Below are positions 30,396 through 43,868 of a DNA stretch of 64,000 bases, one piece after another. How positions within the stretch are numbered: position 1 is the first letter of the stretch; each line of letters starts with the position of its first letter. The notes under the pieces were generated by a model, which did no database searches, was not told where the DNA came from, and worked only from the letters and a program-made list of their open reading frames with translations. This stretch comes from Deinococcus arcticus (GTDB lineage Bacteria; Deinococcota; Deinococci; Deinococcales; Deinococcaceae), in the NCBI RefSeq assembly GCF_003028415.1, contig NZ_PYSV01000019.1:5018-69017 (forward strand). Direction: 5' to 3'. The position numbers and the translations under genes are program-made.

Positions 30396-30698
30396 CTAGT
30401 CCTCTTCCCAGGCGTCATCCTCCTTCAGCGCCTCAAGCAACATGGGGACGAGATAATGCTCCTGATAGTCATTCAGGGTCAGGCTGTACACCCCCTGGTG
30501 AGCCAGGTCTTTGGCCTCGATCAGGCTGAGGTCAAACAAAGAGCGGAGAAGCCGAATAATCTCGATCACCCCTAGCCCCTGAGCATGTGCCTGCTGGGCT
30601 GTTTCGAGGGGTGACATCTCCTTGCTGGTCGGAGGTTGTCCAGTGACCTTCGCCTCTGGAACACCGTCGCAAGAGGTGGTCTTCTCCAGCTTATTCAC
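30396..30698 (-). CDS. Small hypothetical protein with an L7/L12-like helix motif
   Basis: This is an approximately 100-residue protein overlapping the LysR gene end by eight bases. The GTG at 30698 is chosen because AAGGAG lies upstream and overlap suggests coupling; an ATG at 30614 is an alternative. The core [22 protein letters not shown] resembles the C-terminal domain of ribosomal protein L7/L12 (IKxVRxxTxLGLKEAKDLV), a fold that recurs in small hypothetical proteins. The tail is acidic (EDDAWEED). Function unknown. Confidence 0.55.
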   Translation of the reverse strand: MNKLEKTTSCDGVPEAKVTGQPPTSKEMSPLETAQQAHAQGLGVIEIIRLLRSLFDLSLIEAKDLAHQGVYSLTLNDYQEHYLVPMLLEALKEDDAWEED

Positions 30699-31629
30699 GG
30701 CTGAACGTCTCCTTTGGCGCCGGGGCATCTGTGGTCTCGTTGCCCGCCAGCACTTCCTGCGCCACCCCCAGAAAGCCGCGCACCACCGGGCTTTTTCCCT
30801 CGCCCCGGCGCCACACCGCCACGATCTCCACGATGGGGGCGTCCTCGACAGGCCGGTACACCACGCCGGGCAGGCTCAGGCGACTGAAAAATTCGATGGG
30901 CAAAAAGACCCCCACGCCCGCCGCCACCAGCGACAGCAGCGTGGGCACCTCAATGGCCTCCTGCACCACATGCGGCGTGAAGCCCGCCCCGGCGCACCAG
31001 CGCATCACCTGGTCAAAGTAGGTGGCCCGGATCTGGCGCGGAAAAAAAACAAACGGTTCGGGCGCCAGATCGCTGATTTTCAGGCGCCGCTTGCGGGCCA
31101 GCGGGTGCGCGGCGGGCAGCGCGGCCACCAGCGGCTGGCGCCACAGGGCGCGCGATTCCAGCCCCGGGTCGCGCACGGGCAGCAGCATCAGCCCCACGTC
31201 AATCTGGCCGCCGCGCAGCGCCGCTTCCTGCTCCTGGGCGGTCAGTTCGCGCAGGTCCACGCTGACATTCGGGTACAGCTCGCGAAACCGCCGCACGATT
31301 TCCGGCAGGCCGCCAAAGGCCAGCCCCCCCACAAAGCCCACGCTCAGGCGCCCCACCTCGCCCCGGGCGGCGCGGCGGGCGCGCTCGATGGTCTGGGCGG
31401 CCAGCGCCAGCGTGGCCCGGGCGCCCACCAGGAATTCCTGCCCGGCCGGGGTTAGCTGCACGCGGCGGGTGGTGCGCAGCACCAGGGGGACGCCCACCTC
31501 CTCTTCCAGGTTGCGAATGGAATTGCTCAGGGCCTGCTGCACCACGAACACGCGTTCGGCGGCCCGGCCAAAGTGCTCTTCCTCGGCCAGGGCCACAAAA
31601 TGCCGCAGGTGGCGCAGTTCAATGGTCAT
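30691..31629 (-). CDS. LysR-family transcription regulator
   Basis: This is a 312-residue regulator. The N-terminal helix-turn-helix begins [22 protein letters not shown] and continues [18 protein letters not shown], with the typical [12 protein letters not shown] end. A periplasmic-binding-like effector domain covers residues 90-300. It resembles the BenM/CatM branch in outline, but the ligand is unknown. It is divergent from the ATP-grasp gene with only 38 bases between starts, so it may control that gene and itself. TAGCGT lies ten bases before the ATG. Confidence 0.88.
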   Translation of the reverse strand: MTIELRHLRHFVALAEEEHFGRAAERVFVVQQALSNSIRNLEEEVGVPLVLRTTRRVQLTPAGQEFLVGARATLALAAQTIERARRAARGEVGRLSVGFVGGLAFGGLPEIVRRFRELYPNVSVDLRELTAQEQEAALRGGQIDVGLMLLPVRDPGLESRALWRQPLVAALPAAHPLARKRRLKISDLAPEPFVFFPRQIRATYFDQVMRWCAGAGFTPHVVQEAIEVPTLLSLVAAGVGVFLPIEFFSRLSLPGVVYRPVEDAPIVEIVAVWRRGEGKSPVVRGFLGVAQEVLAGNETTDAPAPKETFSRE

Positions 31630-31667
31630 GCTGCGCCGTACGCTAACACCTGCGTACACTGCCCGTG

Positions 31668-31721
31668 ATGACGCGCCGCCTGTGGTTCCCCGCCTCATCC
31701 TGCTGGGCGCCGCGCACATGA
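31668..31721 (+). CDS. Putative leader ORF overlapping the ATP-grasp gene
   Basis: This is a 17-codon ORF. TACACT (31655-31660) lies seven bases before its ATG, matching the leaderless promoter pattern, and its TGA overlaps the ATG of the ATP-grasp gene as ATGA. If the promoter is right, this is the first start codon on the message and the larger gene is reached by coupling. The peptide contains two Trp and one Cys. Confidence 0.4.
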   Translation: MTRRLWFPASSCWAPRT

Positions 31722-32851
31722 AGGCAGGAACGCGCGTGCTGATCACGGGTGCGCGGGCGCCGGTGGCCCTGGACCTCGCCCGCGCGCTGCGGGCCGTGGG
31801 CGCTGAGGTGGCCCTGGCCGATTCGGTCACGCCCTTTGCAGCCCACCTGTTGCGGCCCCGGGTGCCAGTTCACCGCCTGCCCCCACCCCGGCGGGCCTTT
31901 GCGGCGTTCCGGGCGGCGCTGCTGCGCCTGCTGAGCACCGAAGCCTTTGATCTGGTGGTGCCCACCTGCGAGGAGGTCTTCTGGCTGGCCGAAGCCGCCC
32001 GGCGTGACGGCTGGGCCGACCGGCTGCTGGCCCCGGACCCGGCCACCCTGCGCGCGCTGCATTCCAAGGCCCTGTTTCCCGAACTGGCCCGCGCCGCTGG
32101 GGTAGACGCGCCGCAGACCTGGGTGCTGGCCAGCCCCGCACAGGTGCAGGCGCTGCACCCGGAGGGCCTGATCTTCAAGCCCGAGTTCTCACGGTTTGGT
32201 GCCGTGCGGCTGGGCGGGCCCGGGGCCGCGCCCACTCCCGCCCGCCGCTGGGTGGCCCAGGAACGGCTGGTAGGCGAGGAACTGTGCGTGTGGTCGGTGG
32301 CCCACGGCGGCGAGCTGGGCGCCTGCGTGGTGTACCGGCCCACGCTGCGCCACGGAGGCGGGGCCTCATACGCTTTCGAGGCGGTGGATCGTCCGGCCGT
32401 GGAGGCGGCCACGCGCGCCCTGGTCCGGGCCACTGGGGCCACGGGTCAGCTGTCGTTCGACCTGATCGTGACGCCGGAGGGCCGGGTGGCGCCCCTGGAG
32501 TGCAATCCGCGCGCCACCAGTGGCCTGCATCTGCTGGACAGGGCCGCGCTGGGCCGCGCGGTGCTGGGGGCCGGGCCGGTCCCGGCGCCTACCCCGGGCA
32601 CCCTGCGGTATCTGGCGCCGGCCCTGGCGGTGCTGGGTCCGGTGGGCGCGGTGCAGACCGGGGCCATACGGCCACTGCTGCACACCTGGCGGGCCGGGCA
32701 GGATGCTGTGGGCTGCCCGGGCAACCGTGCCCCGGTGGCGGGCGCCCTGCTGGACGCGGCGCGCTTTGCCCTGAGCGGCGCGCTGGCCGGCCGGAGCGCC
32801 GTCGCCCAGTCCACCGCCGACATTGAATGGAACGGCGAGGCCATGCCGTAA
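31718..32851 (+). CDS. ATP-grasp domain protein, function unknown
   Basis: This is a 377-residue protein. The N-terminus [22 protein letters not shown] is a Rossmann-like pre-ATP-grasp domain. [12 protein letters not shown] and the [17 protein letters not shown] segment match the ATP-binding part, and [30 protein letters not shown] is the metal/ATP motif (E-x-N-P-R). ATP-grasp enzymes join a carboxylate to an amine or thiol through an acyl-phosphate; the substrates here are unknown. An in-frame GTG about 12 codons upstream is an alternative start. It is next to a divergent LysR gene. Confidence 0.8.
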   Translation: MKAGTRVLITGARAPVALDLARALRAVGAEVALADSVTPFAAHLLRPRVPVHRLPPPRRAFAAFRAALLRLLSTEAFDLVVPTCEEVFWLAEAARRDGWADRLLAPDPATLRALHSKALFPELARAAGVDAPQTWVLASPAQVQALHPEGLIFKPEFSRFGAVRLGGPGAAPTPARRWVAQERLVGEELCVWSVAHGGELGACVVYRPTLRHGGGASYAFEAVDRPAVEAATRALVRATGATGQLSFDLIVTPEGRVAPLECNPRATSGLHLLDRAALGRAVLGAGPVPAPTPGTLRYLAPALAVLGPVGAVQTGAIRPLLHTWRAGQDAVGCPGNRAPVAGALLDAARFALSGALAGRSAVAQSTADIEWNGEAMP

Positions 32852-32963
32852 GCGGCCCCGGGCTCTGGTGCATGTGCACGCCACTGCCTCGCTGGTCTTT
32901 TCGCGGTGCGGACTGCCGTTCCCGGGTGCCCCCTTGTTCCGGGCCAGGGGGGCCCAGTCGCCA

Positions 32964-33512
32964 TCAGGTTCTTTCCAGCGTGGCGTACAGCCCTAACCAC
33001 GTCTCAAAGGGTTGGGGCACCCAGGTCACGAACGGCAGCAGAGGGGTCGCCGTCTGAAGGAGCAGCCCGCGCCGGGCCACTTCCCCGGCCACGCGGGCCA
33101 CCACCCCCTCAAAGTCCATTTGTCTGTCGCCTTCGGGGTTTAGCAGGCTCAGGCCGGTCCAGCGCTCCACCCGCCGGAAGTCCGGTTCATTGATGCGGTA
33201 CAGGTCCTCGTACAGGATGGTCTGGGTGGCGGCGGGACCACCTTCACGCTGGCGGGCGAAATACTGCACCGGGGGGTAGCAGTCGCGGTCCACCATATTC
33301 ACCCGGGCGCCGCAGCCCCCGCATCCAAAGCCGCCCACGTGCCCGTAGCGGCTGCCGTGATACAGAAACGGCGTGTGAGGGAGAAACCCGCAGGCTGGGC
33401 AGTACTGCAGGATGGGGCCAGCCGTCATCATCACCGAGGGCTGCCGGGTGCGGACGGAATGGTAGAGGGTAACCATGCGGCCCAGCATCCCGCCCCGGCT
33501 GCTCTCCAGCAT
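32964..33512 (-). CDS. Hypothetical protein with a zinc-ribbon-like motif
   Basis: This is a 182-residue protein. Two CxxC pairs (CPACG about residue 38 and CGGCG about residue 65) suggest one bound zinc. The rest (DRDCYPPVQYFARQ, WTGLSLLNPEGD) is not in a family I recognise. The start is uncertain: ATG 33512 is given, and ATG 33476 is also possible. It is divergent from aceE with a 134-base spacer that shows TATGCT for aceE. Confidence 0.55.
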   Translation of the reverse strand: MLESSRGGMLGRMVTLYHSVRTRQPSVMMTAGPILQYCPACGFLPHTPFLYHGSRYGHVGGFGCGGCGARVNMVDRDCYPPVQYFARQREGGPAATQTILYEDLYRINEPDFRRVERWTGLSLLNPEGDRQMDFEGVVARVAGEVARRGLLLQTATPLLPFVTWVPQPFETWLGLYATLERT

Positions 33513-33646
33513 GAAGAAAGGCCCAAGGGGCAGCCACGCTGAGGCGGCGGGCCGCGCCGCTGCGAGACATTCACGCGCGCCAGTGGTGAATCCCCCGCCC
33601 TGGCGCTGTTGGAAGTGGGCAAATGCGCGGCCTATGCTGAAGTCCT

Positions 33647-36374
<2,728 letters not shown>

Positions 36375-36376
<2 letters not shown>

Positions 36377-36432
36377 TGGTGAATGGTTGACGGTTGATAG
36401 AAAGAACTGTCAACCATCAACATTCAACCATC
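36375..36432. repeat. Heptamer-rich hairpin between aceE and aceF
   Basis: GATGGTGAATGGTTGACGG is complementary, with small bulges, to the downstream stretch CTGTCAACCATCAACATTC ending CAACCATC. It is built from GGTTGAT/ATCAACC units. It overlaps the aceE stop and may reduce or tune read-through into aceF. Confidence 0.6.
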
Positions 36433-36461
36433 AACTTTCTACATTCTCCGAAGGAGAACAT

Positions 36462-38246
<1,785 letters not shown>

Positions 38247-38258
38247 TTTGAATAAAGA

Positions 38259-38293
38259 GTGCGGCCCCTGACCATCTGGCAGGGGCCGCACTG
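38259..38293 (+). terminator. Strong hairpin terminator after aceF
   Basis: AGTGCGGCCCCTG and CAGGGGCCGCACT form a perfect 13-bp stem with a 9-base loop, 13 bases after the stop. GGTTCT follows. Confidence 0.85.
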
Positions 38294-38385
38294 GTTCTGG
38301 GATGGCCGGCTGGGGAGAACTGAACCGCAAGCACGGCGCCGTCACTTCTGTGCAAGGGGTGCCGGTGGCGTGCGCTGATCACCCT

Positions 38386-38568
38386 CACACGGACGGCGGT
38401 CCATTTCTGAAACATCGGGGAAGAAGGGAGATGGTCCCCGCCTCGGCACTGTTCCAGCCCAATGCCCAGAGATCCGCATTTGTTCCTGCTCTGCGGCGTA
38501 GTTCTGCGAATCTCTCCAGTCGGAAACACTCCGTCATGCGCTTACGGAATGGTTCGGAATCCGTATCA
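38386..38568 (-). repeat. Repeat family B, copy 3
   Basis: Minus-strand orientation, beginning with TGATACGGATTCCG. The first hairpin is CATTCCGT-AAGCGCATG-ACGGAGTG, unlike in sequence to other copies but paired. The core AGAGCAGGAACAAATGCGG follows, then GGACGGCAGTCCGT-type end sequence in diverged form. The TGA stop of the CbiX-like gene is the first three bases of this element. Confidence 0.8.
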
Positions 38569-39981
38569 GTGGTCGTGGCTGTGGCCGCTGCCCGCGCCGC
38601 GTTTGCCGCTCACTTCCTCGCGCACCTCGGCCACCACGTAGGTGCAGGCTTCGGCGCAGGGCAGGCCGCCGGGCACGCCGTCCAGGAAGGAATGGGTCAG
38701 GCGCTCGCCGGCCCACAGGCGAGTGCGCAGGCAGCCGCTGCAGATCTCCTGGGCCACGTGTTCCACCTGTGCGGGCGTGGCGCGCTGCACCTTGGCGTAA
38801 ATACCAGTCTGGCGCCGCGCGGTGGTGGGCCAGGGGGTATGGCGCAGGGCGTGACAGGAATGGGCGTACGTTTCTTCCACCACCGCCGGGTACAGGTAAT
38901 GCACGGCGCGGCGCAGATCAGCCTCGTTCAGCACGGCGCGCCAGCCGCGCGGCAGGTTGCGCAGGGTGTGGACCGGGCGGTGCTCGCCGCCGTCGGTAAA
39001 GCGCACGCGGTCGCGCACCCCCTCGGGCGTGACCAGGGTGGTCAGTTCGCCGCCCGGCAGGCCCTCGTCCAGCATGTGGCGCAGCTCGAACACGCCCAGT
39101 TCCGGGGTAATCACGGCTTCGCCCACCCGCAGGCCCCGGCGGGCGCGGTCCATGAACGCCTGCCACGCGGCTTCGTGGCCCCGCTCATGGTCGCCCTGAT
39201 CCCCGGCGCCGTGGGCTTCCTCGGCCAGCTGCACAATCACGTCGGCCACCGCCGCGTGGGTACCCACGGGCCTCGCGTAATAGACCTGCTGCGCGCCGTG
39301 GGGATTGTCCGGGAACTCGGTCACGGTGCCGCTCAGGCCCATGTCCTCGGGAATGGTTTCCAGGGTGTGCCAGCCTTCACTGGCAAAAAAGGGCACCACC
39401 ACCACGCGCGGGGCGCGCACCACGTCCGGCCACGTGCCCACCTTGGGGTCCTCGTCCAGAAACAGGGCGTGGACCTCGGCAAAGTGGCCGCTGGCGCGCA
39501 GCACCTCGGCATTCTGGTAGATCACCTTGTTGCTGTTCTCGTTGCGCGTGGTGCCGTGGCCCAGCACAATCAGCGCGGTGTCCTGGGGGCTGGCGTCGGG
39601 CAGGACCTCGCGGGCGCGGGCCAGAATCACCTCGCGCATGCCGGGGTGCACGCCGTAGGGCAGCGTGTAGCGCACCGTGCGCCCGCCGATCACGCGGGCA
39701 ATGCCGCCCTGGGGCACCGGCCCCTGGTGGCCCAGCCCCATCTCGCGCGGAATCACCGTTTCGGTGAAATACCCCTCCGAGATGAACATGGGAATTACCG
39801 TGACATCCGTGCTGGCTGTGGTTTTCAGCACCTGCCGCAAGGACGGTTCCTCTTTCCAGTAGCCCTCGATCACCTCGTCAAACAGGCCCCGGGCCCGCAG
39901 CAGTTCCGCGTAGCGGTAGACCGCCACTGCCGATTCCCCGTTCAGGTGAGAGCCGTGACCAATCAGCACCAGTGAGCGCAT
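38566..39981 (-). CDS. CbiX-type chelatase with C-terminal Fe-S domain (DR2241 family)
   Basis: This is a 471-residue protein. Two tandem CbiX-like chelatase halves are visible, starting [14 protein letters not shown] and [14 protein letters not shown], with metal-ligand histidines in each. The C-terminal domain has [10 protein letters not shown] and PCAEACTY, four cysteines fitting the [4Fe-4S] site known for the D. radiodurans DR2241 protein. It probably inserts metal into sirohydrochlorin for siroheme or cobalamin, or has a related redox role. A His-rich tail (GHSHDH) ends it. TACAGT lies nine bases before the ATG. The stop codon lies in repeat B copy 3. Confidence 0.88.
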   Translation of the reverse strand: MRSLVLIGHGSHLNGESAVAVYRYAELLRARGLFDEVIEGYWKEEPSLRQVLKTTASTDVTVIPMFISEGYFTETVIPREMGLGHQGPVPQGGIARVIGGRTVRYTLPYGVHPGMREVILARAREVLPDASPQDTALIVLGHGTTRNENSNKVIYQNAEVLRASGHFAEVHALFLDEDPKVGTWPDVVRAPRVVVVPFFASEGWHTLETIPEDMGLSGTVTEFPDNPHGAQQVYYARPVGTHAAVADVIVQLAEEAHGAGDQGDHERGHEAAWQAFMDRARRGLRVGEAVITPELGVFELRHMLDEGLPGGELTTLVTPEGVRDRVRFTDGGEHRPVHTLRNLPRGWRAVLNEADLRRAVHYLYPAVVEETYAHSCHALRHTPWPTTARRQTGIYAKVQRATPAQVEHVAQEICSGCLRTRLWAGERLTHSFLDGVPGGLPCAEACTYVVAEVREEVSGKRGAGSGHSHDH

Positions 39982-40273
39982 ATGGCGCCGACTGTAGCGG
40001 AGCGCGGGGCGGGGGATTGTCCCAAAAGCTTGGAAGTGGGGAAAGCGGGGCGCAGGAGGCGGTGCGCGGGAAGGGCGGGGCTTGACAGGGCCACTGGGCC
40101 GCATGAGGCAGCCACCCGGCCACCCGGCTCCCTTCCTCAACTCTGCTGAAGGCCCCCCTCACGCGCGCGGGTGCCGGGCTTCGTAGGGTGGGGCCGTTCC
40201 TTGACAGGACTGTGGCGGCCCCGGGCACTGGGCCTGGGCGCGCCGCGTCCCCCTTATTGACAGGAGGTTTTCC

Positions 40274-40699
40274 ATGTTTTTTCAGCAACGTGACCGGCAC
40301 GAACAGATGGCCCGCCTGGACCCCCGCGACACCAACGCCGACGGGCAGGTGAGCCCCCAGGAAGCCGCCGCGTACATCCGCGACTACCTGGACAACGCCT
40401 CGCCGCAGGAGCGCGACCAGATCATGCGCGAGTACTTCGGGCAGATGAGCCCGCAGGAGCGCCAGCAGATGGGCGACGCCATTGTGCGCAGCCCCGCCAA
40501 CCCGGTGCAGAACGTGCGCTATGACGACGACAACGACCTGATTGACGCCTACACCCGCACCGCCCAGGCCCCGGCGCAGAACGGCAAAAGCCCCCTGGAA
40601 GCGGCCTTTGCCTCGGGTGGCATGCTCAGCAGCCCGCTGGTCAAGGCCGGATTGGTGGGGCTGGCCGGCATGATTGGCAGCCGCATGCTCAGACGGTAA
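40274..40699 (+). CDS. Hypothetical protein with an EF-hand-like loop
   Basis: This is a 141-residue protein. DPRDTNADGQVSPQE near residues 16-30 fits an EF-hand calcium loop (D-x-N-x-D-G-x-V-x-x-x-E). The middle is rich in Gln/Glu/Arg, and the C-terminus is a Gly-rich hydrophobic segment (LVKAGLVGLAGMIGSRML) that could lie in a membrane. CAGGAGG six bases before the ATG is a strong ribosome site. A candidate promoter is TTGACA at 40201-40206 with GGCACT 17 bases on. No named family is recognised. Confidence 0.75.
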   Translation: MFFQQRDRHEQMARLDPRDTNADGQVSPQEAAAYIRDYLDNASPQERDQIMREYFGQMSPQERQQMGDAIVRSPANPVQNVRYDDDNDLIDAYTRTAQAPAQNGKSPLEAAFASGGMLSSPLVKAGLVGLAGMIGSRMLRR

Positions 40700-40712
40700 G
40701 CAGGGCCCGGGA

Positions 40713-40744
40713 GGCGGTGCGCGGTGAGAAAGCCGCGCGCCGCC
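40713..40744 (+). terminator. Hairpin terminator
   Basis: GGCGGTGCGCGG and CCGCGCGCCGCC pair over 12 bases (one G-U) with an 8-base loop, then CCTTGTTGT. It lies 13 bases after the EF-hand-like gene. Confidence 0.7.
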
Positions 40745-40816
40745 CCTTGTTGTGCTGCCCATGCACCCCGGTGGCCTGCGCGCACCGCCCCGCACAGCCC
40801 ACTACAATGGCCCGCA

Positions 40817-41902
40817 ATGCCTCTGTCGTACCTCACCCGCATTGCCCAGACGCCCGCGCCCACCTTTGCCGAAGGAACGCGGGCGGACCTGATCTCGGGG
40901 TTGTGGGCCGAGCTGGGGTACGCCACCGAGCGTGACGAGGCCGGCAACGTGCTCACCCGCCTGACCCCTGCGGGCACCGAGGGCCGCCCGGCCCTGCTGC
41001 TGGCCGCGCACCTGGACACGGTGTTCGAGGCCGGCACCGACGTGACGGTGCGCGAGGAAGGCGGGCGCCTGATTGGCCCCGGGGTGGGCGACAACAGCGC
41101 CAGCCTCGCGGTGGTGACTGCCTTGCTGCGCGATCTGCGCGGGGGCGCAGGGGTGCTGCGCCGCCCGCTGTGGGTGGCCGCCAACGTGGGCGAGGAAGGG
41201 CTGGGCGACCTGCGCGGCGCCAAGCACCTGCTGGCCGGGCACCGCGCGGCGCTGGGGGCGTTTGTGGCGGTGGACGGTTACCTGGGCATTGCGGTCACCC
41301 GCGCGGTGGGGGTGCGGCGCTACCGCGCGGTGTTCACCGGCCCCGGCGGACACTCCTGGGGCGACCAGGGCCCCAGCGCGCTGCATGCCCTGGGCCGCGC
41401 TATCAGCGCGCTGTACGCCCTGCACCTGCCGCTCAGCCCGCGCACCACGCTGAATGTGGGGGTGGCCGGGGGCGGCACCAGCGTCAACTCCATTGCGGGC
41501 ACGGCCGAACTGCTGCTGGACCTGCGCTCGCTGGACGCCGGGGTGCTCTCGGACCTGGACAGCCGGGCCGTCTCGGCGCTGCACGCGGCGGCGCGGGAAG
41601 CTGGCGTGCGGGTGCACCTGGAACGGGTGGGCGACCGCCCCGGCGGCGACCTGCGCAGCGAGCCCCTGCTGCCCCTGGTGCGCGAGGCCGCCCGCGAAGG
41701 CCGCCTGGACATCCGCGTGGCTTCCAGCAGCACCGATGCCAACGCGGCGGTGCCCCACGGCCTGCCCGCCGTGGCCGTGGGCGTGTACCGGGGCGGCAAC
41801 GCCCACCGCACCGACGAATGGGTGCAGGCCAGCAGCCTGAAACCGGGCCTGCAGTTTCTGCGGCGCCTGGTAGAGCTGTACCAGCGCTCGCCCCTGGGCT
41901 AG
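40817..41902 (+). CDS. M20-family peptidase
   Basis: This is a 361-residue zinc-dependent aminopeptidase/carboxypeptidase-like protein. LLLAAHLDTVFEAG, PGVGDNSASLAVV and NVGEEGLGDLRGAKH contain the metal ligands and catalytic Asp/Glu of the M20 family, and a lid domain lies around residues 175-290 (FTGPGGHSWGDQGPSALHALG). The start ATG at 40817 is preferred over upstream in-frame codons because homology begins there and TACAAT lies ten bases before it, a leaderless pattern. The peptide substrate is unknown. Confidence 0.88.
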   Translation: MPLSYLTRIAQTPAPTFAEGTRADLISGLWAELGYATERDEAGNVLTRLTPAGTEGRPALLLAAHLDTVFEAGTDVTVREEGGRLIGPGVGDNSASLAVVTALLRDLRGGAGVLRRPLWVAANVGEEGLGDLRGAKHLLAGHRAALGAFVAVDGYLGIAVTRAVGVRRYRAVFTGPGGHSWGDQGPSALHALGRAISALYALHLPLSPRTTLNVGVAGGGTSVNSIAGTAELLLDLRSLDAGVLSDLDSRAVSALHAAAREAGVRVHLERVGDRPGGDLRSEPLLPLVREAAREGRLDIRVASSSTDANAAVPHGLPAVAVGVYRGGNAHRTDEWVQASSLKPGLQFLRRLVELYQRSPLG

Positions 41903-42000
41903 GCCTGGAAAAAGCGCGTGTGGGTGCGCGCTTCCTGTGATGAACGTTGCAATTGTGCCCCACCAAATTCCCATCTGCCCGGCGCAGAATAGGGGGACCA

Positions 42001-43350
42001 ATGAGTGCCCCTGCCTCCCAGATGCCGCCCCGCCCGGTCCGGCCTGCTTCCCTGCTCCTTCGCGCCGCGCGTGCGCCGGGTCTGGCCGCGCTGCTGCTGG
42101 GGGCGTCTCTGTTGCCTGGGGCAGCGGCGCAGGGCGTGGTGTCGCCCGCGCAGGCCGTTTTTAACCGGGTGAACCTGCTGATTCAGACCGAATACGGCGG
42201 CCTGTCCACCGTGGACCGCGAGGCCCTGACGCGCGAGTATCAGGCGCGACTGGACGCCGTGTGTGCGCCCAGTCCCACCACCTGCGACGAAGCCAAGGCC
42301 TACCCGGTCCTGGAAGCCGAGCTGACGGCCCTGGGCGACGACCACTCCTTTTTCCAGACCCCCGAGGATTACCAGGAATTCGTGGCCAGCGTCACAGGGG
42401 GCAACCGCCTGCAGTTTGGCGTGAAACTGGCGCGCCTGGACGGCCAGAACCGGGTGGTGACCGAGGTGGTGCCCGGCAGCGTGGCCGCCGAGGCGGGGCT
42501 GCGCCGGGGCGACGTGCTGCTGACCCTCAACGGCCAGCCGTATGTGTATGAGGACCTGCGCCGCGCCCGTGAAGAAGGCCGCACCATCACCCTGGGCGCC
42601 GAGCGTCAGGGCCAGCCGCTGACGGTGACGGTCACCGCCCGCGAGAGCAGCACCCGTGACCTGCCGCGCCTGAGCTTTGTGCCGGGGGCCGGCAGCAGCG
42701 AGGTGGCAGTGCTGCGCATTCCCACCTTTCTGTCGGGCGGGGGCGTGGCCCAGGGCGTGCACGATCTGGTGGGGCAGGCCCAGGCCCGGGGCGCCAGTGG
42801 CCTGATCGTGGACCTGCGCGGCAACGGTGGGGGCAGCCTGAGCGAGTGCGACAGCGCCGTGAGCGCCTTTGTGCCCAGCCTGACCCGGGTGGCGCGCAGC
42901 CCGGACGGCAACGCGCGCACCGTGGTCAGCCGGGGCACGCGCGTGGAGGGCGGGCAGCTGCTGGGCAGCGTGCGCAACCCCAACCTGTGGGCCGGCCCGG
43001 TGGCGGTGCTGGTGGACAGCGGCAGCGCCTCGTGCAGCGAATTCTTTGCCTTCGAGATGCAGTACGCCCGGCGTGGCCCGGTGATCGGTGAGGAAACGGC
43101 CGGGGTGGGCAACACCGCCACCCGCGTGTGGCAGGCCGGCGAGGGCGCCGTGCAGCTGACCATCCTGAACTACGCCAAGCCCGACGGCACGCCTTACCCC
43201 CAGAGCATCCAGCCAGATGAGGCGCGGGCGCAGGGCGAGGCCGAACTGCGCCTGCTGACCCAGGGCACCGACGCCCTGCTGCAGGCCGGGGTGCAGGCCC
43301 TGCAACGCGCGCCCACCCTGAGCCTGGACCCCTTCCGTTCCAGGCCCTGA
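42001..43350 (+). CDS. S41-family C-terminal processing protease with PDZ domain
   Basis: This is a 449-residue exported protease. A long N-terminal signal-like segment (PASLLLRAARAPGLAALLLG to AAAQG, about residues 13-41) is followed by a helical region. A PDZ domain contains VVPGSVAAEAGLRRGDVLLTLNG, and the S41 domain contains GLIVDLRGNGGGS and DSGSASCSEFFAFEMQ, where the catalytic serine is expected. The frame is open 18 codons upstream, but ATG 42001 fits best. A terminator follows. It likely trims periplasmic or envelope proteins. Confidence 0.9.
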   Translation: MSAPASQMPPRPVRPASLLLRAARAPGLAALLLGASLLPGAAAQGVVSPAQAVFNRVNLLIQTEYGGLSTVDREALTREYQARLDAVCAPSPTTCDEAKAYPVLEAELTALGDDHSFFQTPEDYQEFVASVTGGNRLQFGVKLARLDGQNRVVTEVVPGSVAAEAGLRRGDVLLTLNGQPYVYEDLRRAREEGRTITLGAERQGQPLTVTVTARESSTRDLPRLSFVPGAGSSEVAVLRIPTFLSGGGVAQGVHDLVGQAQARGASGLIVDLRGNGGGSLSECDSAVSAFVPSLTRVARSPDGNARTVVSRGTRVEGGQLLGSVRNPNLWAGPVAVLVDSGSASCSEFFAFEMQYARRGPVIGEETAGVGNTATRVWQAGEGAVQLTILNYAKPDGTPYPQSIQPDEARAQGEAELRLLTQGTDALLQAGVQALQRAPTLSLDPFRSRP

Positions 43351-43362
43351 GCCGCTTTCTGG

Positions 43363-43388
43363 CCGCCCCCGCACCTCAGCGGGGGCGG
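43363..43388 (+). terminator. Hairpin terminator after the S41 protease gene
   Basis: CCGCCCCCGC-ACCTCA-GCGGGGGCGG is a perfect 10-bp stem followed by TTT, 12 bases after the stop codon. Confidence 0.8.
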
Positions 43389-43401
43389 TTTGGCGTGTGA
43401 C

Positions 43402-43556
43402 ACAAACTCCGACTCCATCGCTTTTGTCAGCGATTCCATCCGAGTGGCCTCGGAGAGCGGCTTCGCAGGGCGAGCAGGAGAAACCCGTCTCTCCGGGCGG
43501 GGCGTCGGCACATCGGCTCTGTTCCGATGGGTCGGCGGAACAGACGGCAGACCGTA
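43402..43556 (+). repeat. Diverged repeat B-like segment
   Basis: The right half lines up with the end of repeat B (TCGGCTCTGTTCC..., GACGGCAGACCGTATGA) and directly joins the full copy that follows. The left half is too diverged to place firmly. Confidence 0.45.
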
Positions 43557-43739
43557 TGATACGGCTTCCGAAAAATTCCGTAATGTGTTACGGAATTTTT
43601 TCGACCGGAGGGACTCGAAGAGCTGCGCAGCAGAGCAGGAAAGGTGCGGATTTCCGGGAATTGGGCTGGAACAGCGCCGAAGGCGGGGAACATCCGGCTC
43701 TTTCCTGGATGTTACGGAAATGGACGGCAGTCCGTATGA
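43557..43739 (+). repeat. Repeat family B, copy 4 (best preserved)
   Basis: Begins TGATACGGCTTCCG. The hairpin AATTCCGTAA-TGTG-TTACGGAATT runs into six T. The core GACCGGAGGGACTCGAAGAG and AACAGCGCCGAAGGCGGGG follow, and the end is GGACGGCAGTCCGTATGA. The ends form a short inverted repeat (ATACGG/CCGTAT). The following 43740-43868 holds nothing I can call. Confidence 0.88.
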
Positions 43740-43868
43740 CGCACTGCGGGTGGTCCGGCTGATCAACTTCACGCCGGGCCGTCCACTTCTTTGCTCCCCT
43801 ATATATTTGCGCCGCTGTGCCAGCCCGCATAGAACCGCTTTCGCACCGCGTGGGGCTGGCGTCTGTCT

